A stretch of 9,052 bases of DNA, from positions 1 through 9,052 of the forward strand of contig VIKJ01000158.1 in the NCBI GenBank assembly GCA_008080615.1, written 5' to 3'. This document shows positions 5,388 through 9,052 of this stretch, one piece after another. Below the pieces are notes generated by a model. That model saw only the letters and a list, made by a program, of their open reading frames with translations, searched no databases and had not been told where the DNA came from. The position numbers were made by a program, and so were the translations under genes. The stretch is from Chitinophagaceae bacterium (GTDB lineage: Bacteria; Bacteroidota; Bacteroidia; Chitinophagales; Chitinophagaceae). Position 1 is the stretch's first letter, and every line of letters starts with the position of its first letter.

Positions 5388-5403
5388 CCCAAAACCAAGT
5401 AAG

Positions 5404-6687
5404 ATGAGTTTAGTTGAAGAATTAAAATGGAGGGGTATGATTCAGGATATCATGCCGGGTACAGCAGAATTACTGGAAAAGGAAATGGTTTCTGGATATA
5501 TAGGATTTGACCCTACTTCGGATAGTTTACATATTGGTAGTTTGGTTCCAATTCTATTATTGGTGCATTTACAACGTGCAGGCCATAAGCCCTATGCATT
5601 GGTGGGAGGAGCTACTGGAATGGTTGGTGATCCTAGCGGCAAAAGTGAAGAGCGGAATTTGTTGAGTGAAGAAGTTTTGCAATTCAACCAAGAAGGTGTA
5701 AGAAAGCAACTTGCTAAATTTTTAGACTTTAATGGAGATAAAATCAACAAAGCAGAAATGGTGAATAACTACGACTGGTTTAAAGATTTCAGCTTCTTGA
5801 ATTTTATAAGAGAAGTAGGCAAGCATATCACGGTGAATTACATGATGAGTAAAGACAGTGTGAAAAAACGCCTAGAAGGTGAAACGGGCATGAGCTTTAC
5901 AGAGTTTACTTATCAGTTGGTACAGGGCTATGATTTTTACTGGCTTTATCAAAACAAAAATTGCAAGTTACAAATGGGAGGCAGTGATCAATGGGGCAAT
6001 ATTGTAACAGGCACAGAATTGATCAGAAGAAAAGCGGGTGGTGAAGCAATTGCTTTTACTTGCCCCCTAATTACAAAAGCAGATGGTGGCAAATTTGGTA
6101 AAACAGAAAAGGGCAATATTTGGTTGGATTCAACAAAAACATCACCCTACCAATTTTATCAGTTCTGGTTAAATGCCAGTGATGAAGATGCAAAAAAATG
6201 GATTAAAATATTTACCCTACTTCCTAAAGAAACAATTGAAGATTTAATAACTGCGCATGATGCAGCTCCTCATCAACGAGCATTACAGAAAAAATTAGCC
6301 GAAGAAATTACTTGTTTTGTTCATAGCAAAGCAGATTATGAGTTTGCTGTGAAGGCAGCCGAAATTTTATTTGGGAATGCCGCTACAGAAGTGTTGGCAA
6401 GCCTAAATGAACAGCAATTATTGCAAGTGATGGAAGGAGTACCTACAGTGGAAATTCAAAAAACAAGTTTGGTTAATGGTTACGATTTGGTAAGCTTTTT
6501 AGCCGATACCGCCATCTTACCTAGCAAGGGCGAAGCAAAAAAAATGTTACAGGCAGGGGGTATTGCAATAAATAAAACAAAGATTAGCCCAGATAAAATA
6601 ATGATTGAATTAACTGATTTGTTACAAAATAAATATATCTTGGTTCAGAAAGGGAAAAAGAACTATTATTTAGTAATTATAAATTAA
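5404..6687 (+). CDS. tyrS: Tyrosyl-tRNA synthetase
   Basis: This 427-residue class I synthetase would charge tRNA-Tyr. It has the HIGH-type motif HIGS (43-46) after GYIGFDPTSDSL, GDPSGK (75-80), the tyrosine-pocket strands YQLVQGYDF (170-178) and GGSDQWGNI (192-200), the KMSKS counterpart KFGKT (230-234), and a C-terminal S4 RNA-binding domain (about 361-427, with LPSKGEAKKMLQAGG). Length matches bacterial TyrRS of the TyrS type. The ATG at 5404 gives the family N-terminus MSLVEELKWRGMIQDI. The frame is open 65 codons further upstream, but that stretch crosses the promoter and the RDD pseudogene and is not coding. The downstream exported-protein gene follows after 18 bases and is probably co-transcribed. 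Confidence 0.97.
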   Translation: MSLVEELKWRGMIQDIMPGTAELLEKEMVSGYIGFDPTSDSLHIGSLVPILLLVHLQRAGHKPYALVGGATGMVGDPSGKSEERNLLSEEVLQFNQEGVRKQLAKFLDFNGDKINKAEMVNNYDWFKDFSFLNFIREVGKHITVNYMMSKDSVKKRLEGETGMSFTEFTYQLVQGYDFYWLYQNKNCKLQMGGSDQWGNIVTGTELIRRKAGGEAIAFTCPLITKADGGKFGKTEKGNIWLDSTKTSPYQFYQFWLNASDEDAKKWIKIFTLLPKETIEDLITAHDAAPHQRALQKKLAEEITCFVHSKADYEFAVKAAEILFGNAATEVLASLNEQQLLQVMEGVPTVEIQKTSLVNGYDLVSFLADTAILPSKGEAKKMLQAGGIAINKTKISPDKIMIELTDLLQNKYILVQKGKKNYYLVIIN

Positions 6688-6705
6688 CAACCAAAACAAC
6701 TTCAG

Positions 6706-7212
6706 ATGAATATCAAAAAATACAGCCTTGCATTCATCTTTATGCTGCTTTTTTCAATTGGAGCAAATGCACAATATAAACTAGTAAGAGACTCAGCTAT
6801 ATTTATCAACGATATGCAATTTGGATATACGATTAACAATGTTCAATCAAAAGAAGATTATGAGCGTTATGAAGTTCGTTTTTTTGTGATAAATTCAGGA
6901 TGTACAAAATACATTCCGCTAAGAACCATTATTTCATTTAGTTCCAGAGCTGCAAATACTATTGCCGAATTTAGCTGTATCAATGCTACAGGAAAAAGAT
7001 TAACTAATAAAGGAAAATCTTTATCAGCTAGAGATTGGAACTTTAGTATTAATGAAGCAACCAGTAAAGAACTATCAGGTAAAACAATTCAGCTAGGTTA
7101 TGTGATTGCAAAAGGCGAAACAATTGGTGGCACTGAAATTATTCTCACTCCAAAAGGGGAATTTCCAATAGTGCAAGTAAGCCCTATACAAATACGTGAA
7201 ATCAATAATTAA
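6706..7212 (+). CDS. Exported protein of unknown function
   Basis: This 168-residue protein is one I do not recognise. It starts with a clear Sec signal peptide: a basic N-region MNIKKY, a hydrophobic core LAFIFMLLFSI, and a likely signal peptidase I site after ANA (residues 20-22). There is no lipobox cysteine. The mature part is about 146 residues, rich in beta-forming residues, with two cysteines (66 and 91) that could form a disulfide. There are no transmembrane segments and no type IX secretion tail. An immunoglobulin-like or beta-sandwich fold is a guess from composition. It lies 18 bases after tyrS, probably in the same transcript by proximity rather than function. It is convergent with the SGNH remnant, with one base between the stop codons. 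Confidence 0.85.
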   Translation: MNIKKYSLAFIFMLLFSIGANAQYKLVRDSAIFINDMQFGYTINNVQSKEDYERYEVRFFVINSGCTKYIPLRTIISFSSRAANTIAEFSCINATGKRLTNKGKSLSARDWNFSINEATSKELSGKTIQLGYVIAKGETIGGTEIILTPKGEFPIVQVSPIQIREINN

Positions 7213-7213
7213 A

Positions 7214-7768
7214 TTATTTCACCAATTTCAATACTTTCCAAATTTCATCAGCAACAAATTGATTGCCTGCCGCATTCAGGTGCACACGATCGCTGGTTAG
7301 TAAGCCCTTTTCTTCATTAGAAGGGTTGTTTGCAATCAAATAATTGGTAAACAACGTTCTTAAATCTACACAAGGCAGTTGATTTATTTTGGCATAATAA
7401 CGCAACCAGTTACTATACATATTTAACTCACCATCTTGTTCGTTAGAAAAATCTTTTCTTTCTCCAATAACAGAAGGGGTGCATACTATAACCTTGATTC
7501 CGGCTTGTTGTAATCTTTTAACAATGGCTTCATAAAACTGGGCATACTTTACAAAATCGGTACCTGTGCCAGCAATGCGCTTATGCCATATATCATTGAT
7601 ACCAACATAGATTACTACTATCTCAGGATTTTTCTTTAGCACATCTTCCTCTAAACGCAGGTATAAATCAGTAACCTTATTTCCACTAATTCCTGCACCC
7701 ATTAACTCATACTGATCCCCTACTCCATCTTTGCCCATGAGTTCTTCTATCAAACGAATATAGCCTCC
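7214..7768 (-). pseudogene. SGNH/GDSL hydrolase, 5'-truncated (no catalytic serine)
   Basis: The minus-strand frame encodes most of an SGNH-fold esterase/lipase-like protein. Numbering from the TTG at 7753, block II Gly is in GAGISGN (19-25), block III is VGIND (50-54), and block V has Asp155 and His158 in SDRVHLN. Homology begins with GGYIRLIEEL (from 7768), but block I, the FFGDSIT-type motif with the nucleophilic Ser and about 20 residues before GGY, is missing. Upstream in the same frame are only lysine-rich codons, then TGA at 7817-7819, inside the end of cphB. The rest has no stops or shifts, so the truncation may be recent. A shorter protein from TTG 7753 or ATG 7738 could be made but should be catalytically dead. 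It lies 35-50 bases after cphB on the same strand. Confidence 0.75.
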
Positions 7769-7802
7769 TTTCTTGGATTTTTTAATTCTGCAATTAACTT
7801 TT

Positions 7803-8693
7803 TTAATAAATATCTGTCATAACAGGTGTTGTAGAAGTACCCATTAATTCAACAAAGGATCTTTCTTTTACCAAATAGCCATTGCCCTTTGCGCAAAAAT
7901 GAACTTTAATATTTTCTATACTTAAAGGATTTCCTTCGGGAATATCAGCCATATTGCTGTGCTTAATATCATGCCCATCTACAATAATAACTAATCCGCT
8001 ACCAATGGCTTCCATTTGATTGCCATAAGTTATGAGCATACCAGTATCTTCTCCCAAACCAATACCAATGCAGGATGGGTTGGCCGATACTGCCTGAGCC
8101 AAACGAGCAAATCTTCCTCTTTTTTCAAAATGAGAATCAAAAATTACATCATCCATAAATGCCAATCCTGTAGTGAGTTTTACTTCCCCTTTTAAGTGAG
8201 CTCGGGTAGCATTTCCTTCATAGATCATGGTATTACTCATGGCCATTGCGCCTGCAGAAGTGCCAGCAACTACAAAGTTTTCCCTTTCATAACGATCATG
8301 AATGATTTTTAAAAAACGAGTTCCTCCAAAAATGGTAGTTAATCTTAATTGATTACCTCCACTAAACATTACACAATCACATTGGGCAATTCTATCTATA
8401 TATTCTTGCTTTTGTGCGTCTTCTCTATTTCTTATATGCATTAAACCTACATCTGTACAGCCTATTCTTCCAAAAGCATCTAAGTAATTTTCACCTACTT
8501 CATAAGGAATGGTAGATGCAGTTGTAACCACTTCTATTTTGGCGGCAGTACCTCCAGACTCTTGTACAATCCTTCTTAAAATACCCAATTCAACAAAATT
8601 GAGGTTAGGATGAAAATATCCATCTTTTTCCTGATCTGCTCCCTTGTGTTCTGCGCCTCCAATAGCGATTAATTTTCCTTTTGGAATACTCAT
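7803..8693 (-). CDS. cphB: Cyanophycinase (peptidase S51 family)
   Basis: This 296-residue serine exopeptidase would hydrolyse the storage polymer cyanophycin to beta-Asp-Arg dipeptides in the cytoplasm. It starts MSIPKGKLIAIGGAE, as the family does. It carries MFSGGNQLRL (109-118, oxyanion region), the nucleophile elbow AGTSAGAMAMS (143-153, Ser146), DSHFEKRGRFARL (186-198) and GLGEDTGMLI (212-221). Length fits the family and no signal peptide is present, which suggests an intracellular enzyme. It is divergent from the cphA start, with a 138-base control region between, and is followed by the SGNH remnant. A well-formed promoter lies just upstream and predicts a leader of about 15 bases. Confidence 0.94.
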   Translation of the reverse strand: MSIPKGKLIAIGGAEHKGADQEKDGYFHPNLNFVELGILRRIVQESGGTAAKIEVVTTASTIPYEVGENYLDAFGRIGCTDVGLMHIRNREDAQKQEYIDRIAQCDCVMFSGGNQLRLTTIFGGTRFLKIIHDRYERENFVVAGTSAGAMAMSNTMIYEGNATRAHLKGEVKLTTGLAFMDDVIFDSHFEKRGRFARLAQAVSANPSCIGIGLGEDTGMLITYGNQMEAIGSGLVIIVDGHDIKHSNMADIPEGNPLSIENIKVHFCAKGNGYLVKERSFVELMGTSTTPVMTDIY

Positions 8694-8714
8694 GCTTCAT
8701 ATTTCAGTAGGAAA

Positions 8715-8744
8715 CAAAAATAAGCCTTTTGAATTGCCCGTCAA
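8715..8744 (-). promoter_or_regulatory. Promoter of cphB
   Basis: On the minus strand TTG (8742-8744), 19 bases, then TATTTTTG (8715-8722) matches the TTTG-N17-23-TAnnTTTG consensus with ideal spacing. The -7 element ends about 21 bases before the cphB ATG. Confidence 0.7.
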
Positions 8745-8763
8745 TCGATGAAAAATGGATATA

Positions 8764-8795
8764 TTGAACTCCTCAGTTTGCGTGAATTACTTGTG
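8764..8795 (+). promoter_or_regulatory. Possible cphA promoter (weak match)
   Basis: TTG (8764-8766), 21 bases, then TACTTGTG (8788-8795) resembles the consensus with one mismatch in the TTTG part. It would give a cphA leader of about 30 bases. No better plus-strand match is seen in the spacer. A weak core element would fit activator-dependent expression, but that is speculation. Confidence 0.3.
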
Positions 8796-8831
8796 TACAA
8801 CTGATTTCTTAACCAAACAACCCTTTTTTAC

Positions 8832-9052
8832 ATGAATATTGAGGAAATAAAAATATTGCGGGGCCCAAATTATTGGAGTATTAGAAGGCACAAATTGATC
8901 CAGATGAAATTAGATCTGGAGGAGATGGAACAAAGACCAACCAATACCATCGATGGGTTTCTTAATCGCTTAGCTGATTTGTTTCCTTCTATGCAAGCAC
9001 ATCGCTGTAGTGTAGGCACTCCTGGGGGATTTTTTCAAAGAGTTGAGGAAGG
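8832..9052 (+). CDS. cphA: Cyanophycin synthetase, N-terminal fragment (runs off window)
   Basis: The first 73 codons are visible, open to the right edge. CphA polymerises Asp and Arg, using ATP, into multi-L-arginyl-poly-L-aspartate, a nitrogen reserve. The fragment begins MNIEEIKILRGPNYWS and continues with KLIQMKLDLEEMEQRPTN, LADLFPSM, then HRCSVGTPGGFFQRVEEG. These are the typical landmarks of the CphA N-terminal domain (RGPN-W, E-RP, HRCS-G--GGF--R--EG). The ATP-grasp and Mur-ligase-like domains would follow beyond 9052. The ATG at 8832 sits where the family starts, with no Shine-Dalgarno. It is divergent from cphB. Confidence 0.92.
   Translation, partial: MNIEEIKILRGPNYWSIRRHKLIQMKLDLEEMEQRPTNTIDGFLNRLADLFPSMQAHRCSVGTPGGFFQRVEE

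Noticed and set aside
5209..5403. 65-codon upstream extension of the TyrRS frame
   Set aside because: TyrRS starts at MSLVEELKWRG; the stretch is antisense to the RDD pseudogene and contains the tyrS promoter.
7764..7769. AGGAGG as a Shine-Dalgarno for a TTG start at 7753
   Set aside because: It encodes Lys-Gly-Gly within the conserved GGYIRLI stretch of the SGNH frame, and such sites are not generally used in this phylum.

Overview
The window looks like chromosomal DNA of a Bacteroidota bacterium, most likely a member of Chitinophagaceae. The DNA is AT-rich. Several start codons have the Bacteroidota promoter element TAnnTTTG a few bases to about 30 bases upstream. Nearly all genes lack a Shine-Dalgarno sequence, and the one exception is rpsU. 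The block rpsU-xerC-hpf-tRNA(Thr,Tyr,Gly,Thr), all on the minus strand, matches the gene order I remember from this phylum, where tuf and the secE/nusG/ribosomal-protein cluster usually follow. Here that would lie beyond base 1. Family placement is inference from recalled protein families, not from a search.

Minus-strand translation block (1-2320), read from high to low coordinates. rpsU (bS21) has a very strong Shine-Dalgarno sequence and is followed by an intrinsic terminator whose T-tract touches the xerC start codon. Next come the tyrosine recombinase gene xerC, the hibernation factor gene hpf with its own terminator, and a clear promoter driving four tRNA genes: Thr(UGU), Tyr(GUA), Gly(UCC) and Thr(GGU). 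The spacers between the tRNAs hold small hairpins and an unusual inverted array of 7-base repeats.

Middle region (2321-6690). ribE (riboflavin synthase) runs divergently from rpsU, and its promoter element is so close to the start codon that the mRNA is probably leaderless. It converges on hscA, an Hsp70-class chaperone for Fe-S cluster assembly; the two gene ends meet at a long inverted repeat. Between hscA and the plus-strand tyrS lies about 500 bases that look empty at first. They contain a broken minus-strand gene for a small RDD-family membrane protein, readable only by changing frame once. tyrS (tyrosyl-tRNA synthetase) has a well-formed promoter and is followed closely by a small gene for an exported protein of unknown function.

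Right region (6706-9052). The exported-protein gene converges, with one base between stop codons, on a 5'-truncated SGNH/GDSL hydrolase gene that has lost the block carrying the catalytic serine. Upstream of it is cphB (cyanophycinase), divergent from the start of cphA (cyanophycin synthetase), which runs off the right edge. CphA makes the nitrogen-storage polymer cyanophycin from Asp and Arg, and CphB breaks it down, so the shared 138-base spacer is a compact storage and mobilisation control region.

I see no mobile element, CRISPR array or phage module. The most notable signals are the two damaged genes (RDD and SGNH), the rpsU Shine-Dalgarno outlier with the adjoining terminator at the xerC start, the inverted heptamer array between tRNA genes, and the probably leaderless ribE.
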